This document shows positions 13,336 to 21,446 of a DNA stretch of 64,000 nucleotides, piece after piece. Each line of letters begins with the position of its first letter. Within the stretch, counting starts at the first letter, position 1. A program made the position numbers and the translations under genes. The notes beneath the pieces were generated by a model. That model did no database searches, had not been told where the DNA came from, and saw only the letters and a list, made by a program, of their open reading frames with translations. This DNA is from a virus, in the IMG/VR virus record IMGVR_UViG_3300034071_001431, positions 50,035-114,034 of that record. One strand, 5' to 3'.

Positions 13336-14175
13336 CTGATTTTTTATTATATAGTTGTAGAGATAATCAGCCCAACGTTCGTGCCCTTCTTCTCGCGGAT
13401 GCCAACGTTTAAATAACAACGGGTTTACATTCATTAAGTCTCGACGTTCGTTAATCATGTTATACCATGTCTCACCAACTTCTGTTTTAAACTTATTAGT
13501 TATTAATTCGTTGCGTTCTAAAAATTTTGCAATTGACCAAACTCCCGAACCCTGCATATAACAAGGATTTAACGGAATATCAAATAATAAATCAATCCAA
13601 TGTTTAGGAGTCTGCGTTGGGTGCGATATTATAGAATTAGTAAACGCAGGGCCAGCAATACACCTAACTGTAGGATTTTGTTTCAACACCTGATCAATTC
13701 TTTGGTAGTGCCAAGTTTCGACATCTTGCAATACATCCATTATTGATTGATTAGCAGTGTCGGCAAATGATGTTTTATACTGAGTGATCACTCGAGTTTC
13801 GTATTCACCGTCAAGTTCCCTACCATGATCACTAAATCCCAACACTGCTATAATCTTTTTAGTCTGCGGAACTAGTTGCGGCACTAACTTTTCAAATTCA
13901 CCAATGACCCAATCCCAACTGCCCCCAGGTAAGGCTATCTGTACCCAATTGGCTCCTAACTTTTGTGCTAATGAATTACCAAACACCTTAGATATTCTAT
14001 AGTCAGTATCACCACAGGCCTCTGAGCGTAGCCCATTGGACACTCCAAGTTCATCTCCCCAAGTCCAACTATCACCAATGGTCAGCAATGTGACATCGGA
14101 CCCAACATTGCGATTTACAGTTAAATCGACCCAGGCCCAATTGATATCAAATCTAAGATCAAATTCATTTACCAT
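13318..14175 (-). CDS. SGNH/GDSL-like hydrolase
   Basis: 285 residues from the ATG at 14175, chosen because AAGGAC lies 8 bases upstream and it overlaps the previous stop by a few bases. Block I is LLTIGDSWTWGDELG (GDSW, Ser nucleophile), a middle GFSDHGRE segment could hold the block III residue, and the C-terminal WHPREEGHERWADYL matches the block V pattern of SGNH esterases with a catalytic His. Such enzymes remove or transfer acyl groups from sugars. Its place in the cassette suggests work on a polysaccharide, but substrate is unknown. Confidence 0.6.
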   Translation of the reverse strand: MVNEFDLRFDINWAWVDLTVNRNVGSDVTLLTIGDSWTWGDELGVSNGLRSEACGDTDYRISKVFGNSLAQKLGANWVQIALPGGSWDWVIGEFEKLVPQLVPQTKKIIAVLGFSDHGRELDGEYETRVITQYKTSFADTANQSIMDVLQDVETWHYQRIDQVLKQNPTVRCIAGPAFTNSIISHPTQTPKHWIDLLFDIPLNPCYMQGSGVWSIAKFLERNELITNKFKTEVGETWYNMINERRDLMNVNPLLFKRWHPREEGHERWADYLYNYIIKNQLTADN

Positions 14176-14999
14176 GTAGTCAGTCCTTGTGTCCATTGCC
14201 ATTGAATCCATTCGTTGGTGTATTCCTGAAGTTGTTCAATTGAATAATTTCTTAAATTATCCTTTGGAAAATTTGGTCTAATAACAACAGATATTTCTTC
14301 CGAAAGTCTATTAGAATTATCTACCATTGATGCTAACCGACGAGCTAGTAGATAATCAAGCAAGACCCAATGATTATTCATTTGAGTTGGCCAATACGTT
14401 AACGTATTGTTAAACTTTGACATTTTAACCGAGTTAGTATAATAGAATCTATTACCTATCACATCGTTTGTAAAAGAGTTAGCCCTATTATAAAAATCAC
14501 CTATCTGCGGAAATGAAATTATATCACTATCATAGATAGTCCCTATTAGGTATTCAAACTCGTTACACATTACCATTGCATTGTACGTTGTGCTGTGTGG
14601 TTTATACAGATCAGGGCGCAATTCCATTACCTGATCGTATACAAAATTATTATCAAATTCGTGGCGCCGTTTTAAGGTATTAGCAATTTTGGCCAAGTAC
14701 GATTGATAGTAAAATGTAATATCATGCCTAGGTAATACAGCCTGATTAATTATTTTATAATTTATTAAATTTCTATCTACGAATTTAGAAGTAATCTCAG
14801 CAGGATCTACTTTGCGTGTTGAACTAATCGAATGTTCCTCTGGCCACCAAAAATCTCGAGTATCTGCCCATGTAGCAAAATAGTAATCAACCTGAAGTGC
14901 GTTATCTTCAGCAAAAGCAAAGATATAGTCTGATGCTCGGTTCCAGGATCTTAGTTCACCACATATTAGGACTGCTAGTTTTTTAATCTTCGCCGACAT
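14169..14999 (-). CDS. Putative glycosyltransferase-like protein
   Basis: 276 residues. Opens LAVLICGELRSWNRASDYIF and continues with YYFATWAD, a pattern seen in poorly characterised surface-polysaccharide glycosyltransferase-like proteins (GxxR, then DxxxxTW), with VMELRPDLY near 120 as the typical R-P-D motif. No full known domain could be confirmed. Sits in an operon with other sugar genes, overlapping both neighbours. Confidence 0.45.
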   Translation of the reverse strand: MSAKIKKLAVLICGELRSWNRASDYIFAFAEDNALQVDYYFATWADTRDFWWPEEHSISSTRKVDPAEITSKFVDRNLINYKIINQAVLPRHDITFYYQSYLAKIANTLKRRHEFDNNFVYDQVMELRPDLYKPHSTTYNAMVMCNEFEYLIGTIYDSDIISFPQIGDFYNRANSFTNDVIGNRFYYTNSVKMSKFNNTLTYWPTQMNNHWVLLDYLLARRLASMVDNSNRLSEEISVVIRPNFPKDNLRNYSIEQLQEYTNEWIQWQWTQGLTTW

Positions 15000-15390
15000 A
15001 AAATTCGTATCCTAAACGATTAATTAAAAATATTATTTTTTCTGCTAATAACAATTGTGTATCATTGTCTACTTCTTTAAAATTCAGACGAGTAAAATTT
15101 ACTTTGTATAAACTACCCAATACAGAAAAGACATGTGGCTTACAATAAAAGGAATCTGTATAATCATCTGATATATAATACACCCCATTGTGGTGTAATT
15201 GTTTAACAAAAATACTATCATAATTTATAATAGGTGTATTCACTAGCAAGCACACTAGCTTCACAGGTAATTGGTCAAATAGGATTTTTTCATCCATTTG
15301 AAGTGCTAGGTCAGCTAGTTGTTTGCTTGGTGATTCCTTATCCGACTCTAACAGTGCCATCCCTGTATCAGTTAGTAATGCTAATTTCAT
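14983..15390 (-). CDS. Hypothetical protein, 135 aa
   Basis: Unrecognised, AT-rich. Alternating hydrophobic strands, no signal peptide. ATGA overlap with the upstream gene and 17-base overlap with the downstream one place it firmly in the sugar operon. Confidence 0.55.
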   Translation of the reverse strand: MKLALLTDTGMALLESDKESPSKQLADLALQMDEKILFDQLPVKLVCLLVNTPIINYDSIFVKQLHHNGVYYISDDYTDSFYCKPHVFSVLGSLYKVNFTRLNFKEVDNDTQLLLAEKIIFLINRLGYEFYVGED

Positions 15391-16385
15391 ATATGATCAC
15401 CTAAATCATTACTATTTCGTTCTAAATTGATTGCTATTGCACTTGGAGCAGGATTAGTAGTAGCATAATCATTTATTAATATCCGTTGAGAATGGTGTAG
15501 GCCTGCTAGTAATCTAAAATTACTAAATCCAATATTTTTCAACATCTGGTCTATTGCATTATAAAATTTTTGCGGGCGAGCAGTTACAAAAATAAGTTCG
15601 ACACCTTGTCCTTGTAATTCTAAAAGTTTATTACATGTTTCAGTTAATATCTCGGGTGCATCTATATAATATGGCGGAAAGAATTCTGATTGGTTTTTAA
15701 TTATTACACCATCTATATCACAAAATATAGTTTTAAAGTTGCGATTGTATTTAACAAACTTAGTTAAATTACCCAAATCAACATAATTAGTAACAGTAAC
15801 AGGCATAAAGTTTTCAGCAGATAACATTTGATTTATTACATGCGAGATGTATACTTCGTGGTCAACTGGAATTAACTGTACTGCATCAACAAACTGTTTA
15901 CTACTTAAAAAGCCATATCCTCCTACACAGGCAATGTCACTGATGCGATTTTTTTCAGCAATATTAGTAACACAATCATTTTTTATATGCACATAGCTTG
16001 ACATTGGGTCAGTTTGATTATCTTTAACGCATATAAAATTACCGCAAGGTAATGTGGTATTAAACAAGCTATCACAATCTTTAATGAATATAGCACGATC
16101 TGTGATATTACGTATAGCTGCAACAGCTGAATGTGCAGGGCCATTACTAGGGTTATCTAATACAGTGATTGACATATTATTGTATATATTACTAAGTGTA
16201 GCAGATACATTAAATTTTTCATCGTGCTCACGTAAAATTACAACATGGATGTAGTCAATCTGTGCGACATATAAATCAATAACATGCTCAATCATGAATC
16301 TACCATCATACATAGTTAACCAATATTTTGGTCTATTAGTAGCATATCTAAGGCTTTTGCCTGCGGCTAGTAATACTAAATCCAT
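15387..16385 (-). CDS. Nucleotidyltransferase-HAD phosphatase fusion
   Basis: 332 residues from the ATG at 16385 (an upstream TTG would overlap the previous gene by more). N-terminal half: MDLVLLAAGKSLRYATNRPKYW, the LAAGxGxR...PK signature of sugar/alcohol-phosphate nucleotidyltransferases, up to about residue 220. C-terminal half: HAD phosphatase with FCDIDGVI (motif I), FVTARP (motif II) and ILINDYA (motif IV). Predicted to activate a phosphorylated small molecule and to remove a phosphate in the same pathway. The adjacent kinase fits a LicA/LicC-like route. Substrate inferred only. Confidence 0.7.
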   Translation of the reverse strand: MDLVLLAAGKSLRYATNRPKYWLTMYDGRFMIEHVIDLYVAQIDYIHVVILREHDEKFNVSATLSNIYNNMSITVLDNPSNGPAHSAVAAIRNITDRAIFIKDCDSLFNTTLPCGNFICVKDNQTDPMSSYVHIKNDCVTNIAEKNRISDIACVGGYGFLSSKQFVDAVQLIPVDHEVYISHVINQMLSAENFMPVTVTNYVDLGNLTKFVKYNRNFKTIFCDIDGVIIKNQSEFFPPYYIDAPEILTETCNKLLELQGQGVELIFVTARPQKFYNAIDQMLKNIGFSNFRLLAGLHHSQRILINDYATTNPAPSAIAINLERNSNDLGDHI

Positions 16386-17128
16386 AATTGATTTATCTGC
16401 ATAATTAAAAAATTGCGGTCTTTCATTGATGTACAATACGGAATCACACGAAGTAACATAAAAATTAATAAAAAATTATTACTAGTATACGAATTTATAT
16501 CTTTTACAGCGGAATTAATATAGTTGATCTTATCAGCCACATCACTGTGTATAGTTACGTTCCGTGTAAACCACAGACATTCAGTATCTTGTCTTATTTT
16601 AGCAGAATCAAATGCTACTGAATTAAGGTTAGTATGATTAGCATCAATAAGATAAAAATTGTCGTTCCAATAGATTATATTTTCAAGTGTTAAGTCACCG
16701 TGATATATGCCACATGGCACGTGTGTTGGTAGTTGGTCGTATAATTCGTGTAATTTAAATAAAAGCCCCGGAAGTTTGCACCGTTCTAATTGCTCAAACT
16801 TTTCTTGGATATGTAACCTAATATCTGTTACTATAGATTGTTTTTCAAATGTATGTAATATAGTTGACAAAAACTCAATTAATTTATGTATGTCTTTGTC
16901 TTGTTGTATATAATCCGCCATACTAAGACCATCTAAATAACGCATTACTACCCGAGTAGGGCTAATAAAATAATAGTCAGGGATTTTAATTTGCAATTTA
17001 GCAAGTGTTTGTAATACGGCGTAATCTAAGTCGAGTTGCGACCCATTGCTTTTAATTATAACTGGAACATTATTATTAACTGTTAATTCTAATTTACATC
17101 CGGAATTACCTGTTAGTTGAATTGCCAT
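16376..17128 (-). CDS. APH/LicA-like small-molecule kinase
   Basis: 250 residues; the ATG at 17128 (MAIQLTGNSG) with AGG upstream is preferred because the longer frame runs into tRNA-Ile2. Brenner motif YHGDLTLENI near 155-164 and LIDAN near 173-177 are the catalytic and Mg-binding motifs of aminoglycoside phosphotransferase/choline kinase-like proteins; VVMRYLDGLSM near 68 is the hinge region. With the next gene, a kinase plus nucleotidyltransferase pair, this suggests activation of a small alcohol or sugar for surface decoration. Confidence 0.68.
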   Translation of the reverse strand: MAIQLTGNSGCKLELTVNNNVPVIIKSNGSQLDLDYAVLQTLAKLQIKIPDYYFISPTRVVMRYLDGLSMADYIQQDKDIHKLIEFLSTILHTFEKQSIVTDIRLHIQEKFEQLERCKLPGLLFKLHELYDQLPTHVPCGIYHGDLTLENIIYWNDNFYLIDANHTNLNSVAFDSAKIRQDTECLWFTRNVTIHSDVADKINYINSAVKDINSYTSNNFLLIFMLLRVIPYCTSMKDRNFLIMQINQLWI

Positions 17129-17146
17129 TTTTTTACCTGAAATGTT

Positions 17147-17223
17147 TGGTGGGCCTTGATGGACTTGAACCATCGACCAATGGATTATGAGTCCACTGCT
17201 CTGACCAACTGAGCTAAAGGCCC
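17147..17223 (-). tRNA. tRNA-Ile2(CAT), lysidine type
   Basis: Anticodon loop CTCATAA but body (TTAGCTCAGTTGGTCAGAGC, T-loop TTCAAGT) closely resembles E. coli tRNA-Ile2, whose C34 is made into lysidine by TilS to read AUA. Acceptor GGGCCTT/AAGGCCC; encoded CCA. Lies 10 bases after the omega-like gene. Confidence 0.85.
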
Positions 17224-17233
17224 TGCTAACTTA

Positions 17234-17500
17234 TTACCTGCTGGTTTTACCAACTTTATCTAAGTATTCTTTACCGTACTTACCTGCTTCTACGTCAAGC
17301 AATGCTTGTACAACAGGAAGGTTTGCATACTTAGGTTGTGCTGTGGTTGATCCTGCATTACGTGATGCTATTACACGACTTTTTGCAATTTCGTGGCCAC
17401 GTACACTTGCAGCTAATATTAAATTAAATCGGTTACCGTCAAATGCGGCATCGCAATTATCAATATTGTATTGTTCAACTGATGCTATTTTGTTTGCCAT
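17234..17500 (-). CDS. rpoZ: RNA polymerase omega-subunit-like protein
   Basis: 88 residues. NRFNLILAASVRGHEIAKSR near 23-42 matches the core of bacterial omega (NRFDLVLVAARRARQL), and PVVQALLDVEAGKYGKEYL near 61-79 matches the following helix (TVIALREIEEG). Omega binds beta-prime and helps assembly and stability of RNA polymerase. A phage copy could replace host omega and redirect transcription. AGGG precedes the start; it has its own sigma-70 promoter and is followed by tRNA-Ile2 and the sugar operon. Confidence 0.65.
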   Translation of the reverse strand: MANKIASVEQYNIDNCDAAFDGNRFNLILAASVRGHEIAKSRVIASRNAGSTTAQPKYANLPVVQALLDVEAGKYGKEYLDKVGKTSR

Positions 17501-17530
17501 GATATACCCTAAGTTGTTATTTAAAGTACT

Positions 17531-17559
17531 ATTGTAACACGGAATTACCTAGATGTCAA
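17531..17559 (-). promoter_or_regulatory. Sigma-70 promoter
   Basis: Minus strand TTGACA-17-TACAAT, about 30 bases before the omega-like gene. Confidence 0.75.
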
Positions 17560-18854
17560 CGTCTTTCTCGCCTATGTTCGGATATTTGTGAACCCGGACG
17601 AGTAGCACGGTCAATAACTGTTGCAGGAGTAGATACTGCGCCAGTTGGTCTAATCCCGGTAGTCGGGGTGGTCCCATCTATTTGTTTACGTATTGCATCA
17701 GCAGTTGCTTTAGCGGCTTTCTTTTCTGCGGTTGCGGCTTTTTTAGCTGTTGCGGCTGCGGCATTAGCACCAAACGTAGTTGGAATTATTTCCATTTGTG
17801 GATATGGTAAACGTACATCAGCAATACTAGTTATGTATGCTGTGCCGGCATGTAAACGTAATGTACTGTCTGCTAATTCTTCAGCATCTTTAAAATAAAC
17901 AGTGTTGATCGGTTCAGTTGTTAAATTAATGTATAACACACCTTCGTCATCTTTCTTACTCATGTAGTAGTTGAAACTAGCTTTAGCATACGCTTGCATT
18001 GCAACACCAGTACTGCCCGATGCAATTGCATCTGCTATAGAATCAATCGAAGATTTATCTGATGTCGTCCCGCCAAATATCATAGCAATAACTTGTTTAC
18101 ACATAGCAACAAAGTCTGTATTGTCACTTAATTGTTGCGCTATATCGCAGGCTGCCGCAATACTTAACCCACTCTTTGGTAGTATTGTTTTAATCTCAGG
18201 GTTATTAGCAACATAAGCATTTAAATCACGAGCCGCACGTTCAAAACCTTCTGCTGGACGTACTTCTTGGTCAGTGAAACGACCTGCACCGCCATCTGTA
18301 GTTTTTGCTTCAATCTTGCGGCCATTAATTAATAAATCGCCTTTATCTGGCTTGTTAATATTTTTACTTAATACACTTAATCCAAACTCGCCCTTGCCTT
18401 GGCCTAATGCTTGTATACGCATAACATCATTAACTAGTTCACTGATAGCAGGGTTAGTAGAATAACTTGCAATAATATCGGAAAAGTTGTTTGAACCTTT
18501 ACTTAATAGTTTATCACGGTTAACAAGTTTGTCTTCGCGCCACAGTGAAAATAGTTCATCACGTTGGGCTGGTGTTACATCCATACTTACTATGTATCGT
18601 GCCAGCATTTTTTGTGCCGCAGTAACAGTTGGGTCGTTGATACGAGCAAGCTCGCCATTAATCATACCAACTCGTCCACCTGCATTAACATGAGTTAGTA
18701 ATTCTTCAATTTCACGTAATGCTCGTGCAGTTACGCTATCGTCTGGCAGATCTTTAATCTTGCCAGCGATAACTGATTTCATTGCTTCTAACTCGTCTGT
18801 GTTTGGCAGAGCAGTTTCAAATAAGGGTGTAATGAGGTCTATAAATTTGCGCAT
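17556..18854 (-). CDS. Nuclease-like phage protein, 432 aa
   Basis: Unknown function. Near residues 155-195 there is GKGEFGLSVLSKNI, KGDLLINGRKIEAKT and GGAGRF: an E, then D-x(6-8)-E-x-K spacing typical of PD-(D/E)xK nucleases. The N-terminus MRKFIDLITPLFE resembles capsid-targeting leaders cut after L-x-E, and the C-terminus is an Ala/Lys-rich then basic tail. It could be a DNA-processing enzyme packed in the head. Located between the omega-like gene and the cytidylyltransferase fusion. Confidence 0.5.
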   Translation of the reverse strand: MRKFIDLITPLFETALPNTDELEAMKSVIAGKIKDLPDDSVTARALREIEELLTHVNAGGRVGMINGELARINDPTVTAAQKMLARYIVSMDVTPAQRDELFSLWREDKLVNRDKLLSKGSNNFSDIIASYSTNPAISELVNDVMRIQALGQGKGEFGLSVLSKNINKPDKGDLLINGRKIEAKTTDGGAGRFTDQEVRPAEGFERAARDLNAYVANNPEIKTILPKSGLSIAAACDIAQQLSDNTDFVAMCKQVIAMIFGGTTSDKSSIDSIADAIASGSTGVAMQAYAKASFNYYMSKKDDEGVLYINLTTEPINTVYFKDAEELADSTLRLHAGTAYITSIADVRLPYPQMEIIPTTFGANAAAATAKKAATAEKKAAKATADAIRKQIDGTTPTTGIRPTGAVSTPATVIDRATRPGSQISEHRRERR

Positions 18855-18861
18855 AATGTAT

Positions 18862-19626
18862 TTATTCTTTACGTTCTATATCATCTTCAACACAGATATC
18901 GCCGTATTGTATTTCAATTATGCGAACGGGTCTGTCGTATGGGTTAGCAAGTTGATGCCATTGTTCTTCTGGTATGCGATGAGTTGAATGTTTAGGTAGA
19001 TGTGGATTTTGTAGAGCAGTTGGATAAACAATGCTATATTCACTAACAGTTGCTTCGCCATCTGCAATAAACCATAACTCAGCTCTATTGTAATGTTTCT
19101 GCATACTTAGGCGCTTGCCCGGATTGATGGTTAATTCTTTCACTTTTAGGCCCGGAACGTCATGTAATACACGATAATAGCCCCATTCTCGTTCAGTTTT
19201 AGGCGCTTTCCACTCATCTAATATCCAACTGCTACTATTGAGCTTATTCTTGCCGCCGACTCCAAATGCAAACGCAACATCTGCGCATTTCATTTCGGGA
19301 ATGTTATGCTCTGTTCTATCGCCGCCGTTAGCAAATACTATCTCACTGTTTGGGTACATTAGTTTAACGTTATTGATTGCTTCAATTGCTGTGTTATCAT
19401 TATCATCAAACAATATACAATGGTCAACCATCTTTAAGTTTTCAATAATAGCAATACGTTCAGTACTTGGCATAAATGCCCTGCCCTTCTTGCGAGCTAT
19501 CCATGCATCACTGTTTACTCCAACAACAAGTATATGTCCAAGTGCTTTAGCGGCTTTAAAGTAAGCAATGTGTCCGCTGTGTAAAGGATCAAATCCCCCT
19601 GACACTAGCACAACTCTATTAATCAT
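18862..19626 (-). CDS. Cytidylyltransferase-like domain fused to cupin (PMI type II-like)
   Basis: 254 residues. N-terminal domain 1-135: VVLVSGGFDPLHSGHIAYFKAA with the HxGH motif and STERIAIIENL, as in glycerol-3-phosphate cytidylyltransferase/RfaE-type enzymes. C-terminal domain 140-254: LTINPGKRLSMQKHYNRAELW, a strand with GEATV, then HQLANP and a final GDICVEDDIERKE, the metal cupin of type II phosphomannose isomerase (ManC C-terminus). The fusion suggests nucleotide activation plus isomerisation or binding of a sugar phosphate. Overlaps the methyltransferase upstream by 8 bases. Confidence 0.75.
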   Translation of the reverse strand: MINRVVLVSGGFDPLHSGHIAYFKAAKALGHILVVGVNSDAWIARKKGRAFMPSTERIAIIENLKMVDHCILFDDNDNTAIEAINNVKLMYPNSEIVFANGGDRTEHNIPEMKCADVAFAFGVGGKNKLNSSSWILDEWKAPKTEREWGYYRVLHDVPGLKVKELTINPGKRLSMQKHYNRAELWFIADGEATVSEYSIVYPTALQNPHLPKHSTHRIPEEQWHQLANPYDRPVRIIEIQYGDICVEDDIERKE

Positions 19627-20515
19627 AATTTTTCTTAGGTGGACGCATTACGCCAACCGGTTTTGCTATTGTAGTTTCTACACTTGTTGGTTTCGCTTGC
19701 TTTACCGTAGTTTTTTTGGCTTGTTTTTTAGTATTAACTACACCGGCATCATTATGCACAGCTTCTGCAGGAATTACTGTCTGTTGGCTTACGTAGTCAA
19801 CAAAATAGTTTTCTTTATCCAACCATGGATATAAAATATCCTCTTGGCGCAAATAACCATATGAAGTAATTGAATTGATCACAGTCTGATTCAATAATCC
19901 ACTATCAATTAAATCAAGCCACGACGTTGTATCTGCATCCTTTGGTGCAACATCTGATTTGTATACAGCAATATGAATCCATGGATCATTAAATTCTTTA
20001 AGCATATATGCATCTTTACAATCAAAGCCATTTACTGCAAGCATATAAATTAAACTAGTCGGAGTAAAGTTATGAAAACATCCGCTATGTGTCCGACTAT
20101 AATATCTATTATCGGCAACTCCGGAATGTTGTGGTATGCTTAATACTAGCATAGCATCGACATTCATTTGCTCATTCCATACTTTTAATGTTTCGATTGG
20201 GTTAGTGCTATATTGCAAACTATCGTGTGCCCACATTAAATCAGCTTGTACAGGTATGCAACGTGTATTAAAATCCTTTTCAGTTTTTTGTATGTTAATG
20301 AGATCCGGAACTTGAGCTAACTTAGCCGGGTCACGATCAACAGCAAAACAATTATAATTGTGCGGAACTGGTGGATCATCTCGTGTTTCTAATGTTGCCC
20401 ACCATGTAATATCTTCGCCGGTGCCACAGCCCATGTCTACAATTGTGTGTAAACTATCGAGAAAGCTATCGTATTCTCTGAGTTGATTTAATACCCTAAG
20501 TGCATGTCTAGCCAT
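19619..20515 (-). CDS. SAM-dependent methyltransferase
   Basis: 298 residues. Motif I TIVDMGCGTGEDITWW near 24-39, an acidic AVDRD after the next strand, and VQADLMWAHDSLQY as the following motif: class I Rossmann methyltransferase. The C-terminal 45 residues are a Lys/Pro/Thr-rich tail (NTKKQAKKTTVKQAKPTSVE) that may bind nucleic acid or another charged surface. Substrate unknown; neighbours suggest sugar or lipid, but DNA/RNA cannot be excluded. Confidence 0.72.
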   Translation of the reverse strand: MARHALRVLNQLREYDSFLDSLHTIVDMGCGTGEDITWWATLETRDDPPVPHNYNCFAVDRDPAKLAQVPDLINIQKTEKDFNTRCIPVQADLMWAHDSLQYSTNPIETLKVWNEQMNVDAMLVLSIPQHSGVADNRYYSRTHSGCFHNFTPTSLIYMLAVNGFDCKDAYMLKEFNDPWIHIAVYKSDVAPKDADTTSWLDLIDSGLLNQTVINSITSYGYLRQEDILYPWLDKENYFVDYVSQQTVIPAEAVHNDAGVVNTKKQAKKTTVKQAKPTSVETTIAKPVGVMRPPKKNYD

Positions 20516-20774
20516 TTTTTAAAATCCTAAAAATAAAGTCTCTGCTGAAGTTAGTGTATGCTTCTATAAATTTTGTTGTATACTCTGCTTCAACTTCTGT
20601 ATTATTCTGCAACCTTGCATAGCGCAATTCTTGTGAATATGCCATAAGTTGCCCTTTGCGACGCATATAATCTAATATGTCGATGTCGTCAGTTGGAGTA
20701 ATATGAGAGGAACAATATTTCATTTCTTCCCATTGCTCTAATAATTCGTCTACTGGATTAATTGACTGTTGCAT
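20508..20774 (-). CDS. Hypothetical protein, 88 aa
   Basis: Unrecognised helical protein (DELLEQWEEMKYC..., MRRKGQLMAYSQELRYARLQNN). Start at 20774 is preferred (GGA upstream, short overlap with uvsY); a start at 20804 would overlap more. Lies directly after uvsY. Confidence 0.55.
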   Translation of the reverse strand: MQQSINPVDELLEQWEEMKYCSSHITPTDDIDILDYMRRKGQLMAYSQELRYARLQNNTEVEAEYTTKFIEAYTNFSRDFIFRILKNG

Positions 20775-21213
20775 CTTCCATTCCTGCTGTACGCAGTCTA
20801 ACAATATGTCCGATCATGTATGATTTTGCTTCTAGCCCTTTCATGATGCCGAGCCACTTGTTGCGCAATAGTGCGACTTCGTTGATAATAGTTTCCATAT
20901 CAATTACTTCGCTTTCACCATCGACATACTTTTCAGCATCGCGAGAAGTTAACGCACGTGCGTAGCTTTCGAGATACTTTTTGTAATGGTCTTGGCGGAT
21001 TTTGCGAAGTTTGATGTTGAGAAAGTTAAGCACCGCTTCAATCTCTTGTAACTGATTAAAGCGTTGCTCTGTAACTCCTGGCAATGATGCTAACCCTTTT
21101 TCAATATTGCCGTATACCTTAACTTCACGTTTTGCTTGATCTAATTCAGTGTTATAGTAATCAATGAAGTCAGGTAAGTTGCCAATATTTTGTACTACTT
21201 TGTTATACCACAT
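20758..21213 (-). CDS. uvsY: UvsY recombination mediator
   Basis: 151 residues, against 137 in T4. Helical throughout; the C-terminal WLGIMKGLEAKSYMIGHIVR resembles T4 UvsY (YWGILLDFCSGALDAIKSRG) and the middle IKLRKIRQDHYKKYLESYARA aligns with the T4 basic helix. UvsY forms hexamers that load UvsX on gp32-coated single-stranded DNA. Position just after uvsX supports this. Confidence 0.75.
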   Translation of the reverse strand: MWYNKVVQNIGNLPDFIDYYNTELDQAKREVKVYGNIEKGLASLPGVTEQRFNQLQEIEAVLNFLNIKLRKIRQDHYKKYLESYARALTSRDAEKYVDGESEVIDMETIINEVALLRNKWLGIMKGLEAKSYMIGHIVRLRTAGMEDATVN

Positions 21214-21215
21214 AT

Positions 21216-21446
21216 TTACTCGTCGTCGTAGTCGTTTTCGGGTTCAGCTTCTTCGCCTAAGTATTCTTCAACTGCTCGTCGCAGATACGCATCAGTACCG
21301 CCAAACTTCTTCAGATCTGCTTCTGTAATGCTGTGGTCTGCTACAACATTAATAACATGATCTGCTACTGCTTGTCTGTCTTTTTGTGATACATACTCTT
21401 TAACTGTAAGCCACATTTCACTTAAGATTTCTACATCAATGCTCAT
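21216..21446 (-). CDS. Hypothetical protein, 76 aa
   Basis: Unrecognised acidic protein. Helical N-terminal part (MWLTVKEYVSQKDRQAVADHV) and acidic tail (GEEAEPENDYDDE). Lies between uvsX (1 base gap) and uvsY (2 base gap), as small conserved proteins do in other T4-like phages; may work in recombination. Confidence 0.6.
   Translation of the reverse strand: MSIDVEILSEMWLTVKEYVSQKDRQAVADHVINVVADHSITEADLKKFGGTDAYLRRAVEEYLGEEAEPENDYDDE

Noticed and set aside
17128-17173. Upstream extension of the kinase gene
   Set aside because: Would run through the 3' end of tRNA-Ile2; the ATG at 17128 with a ribosome site is preferred.
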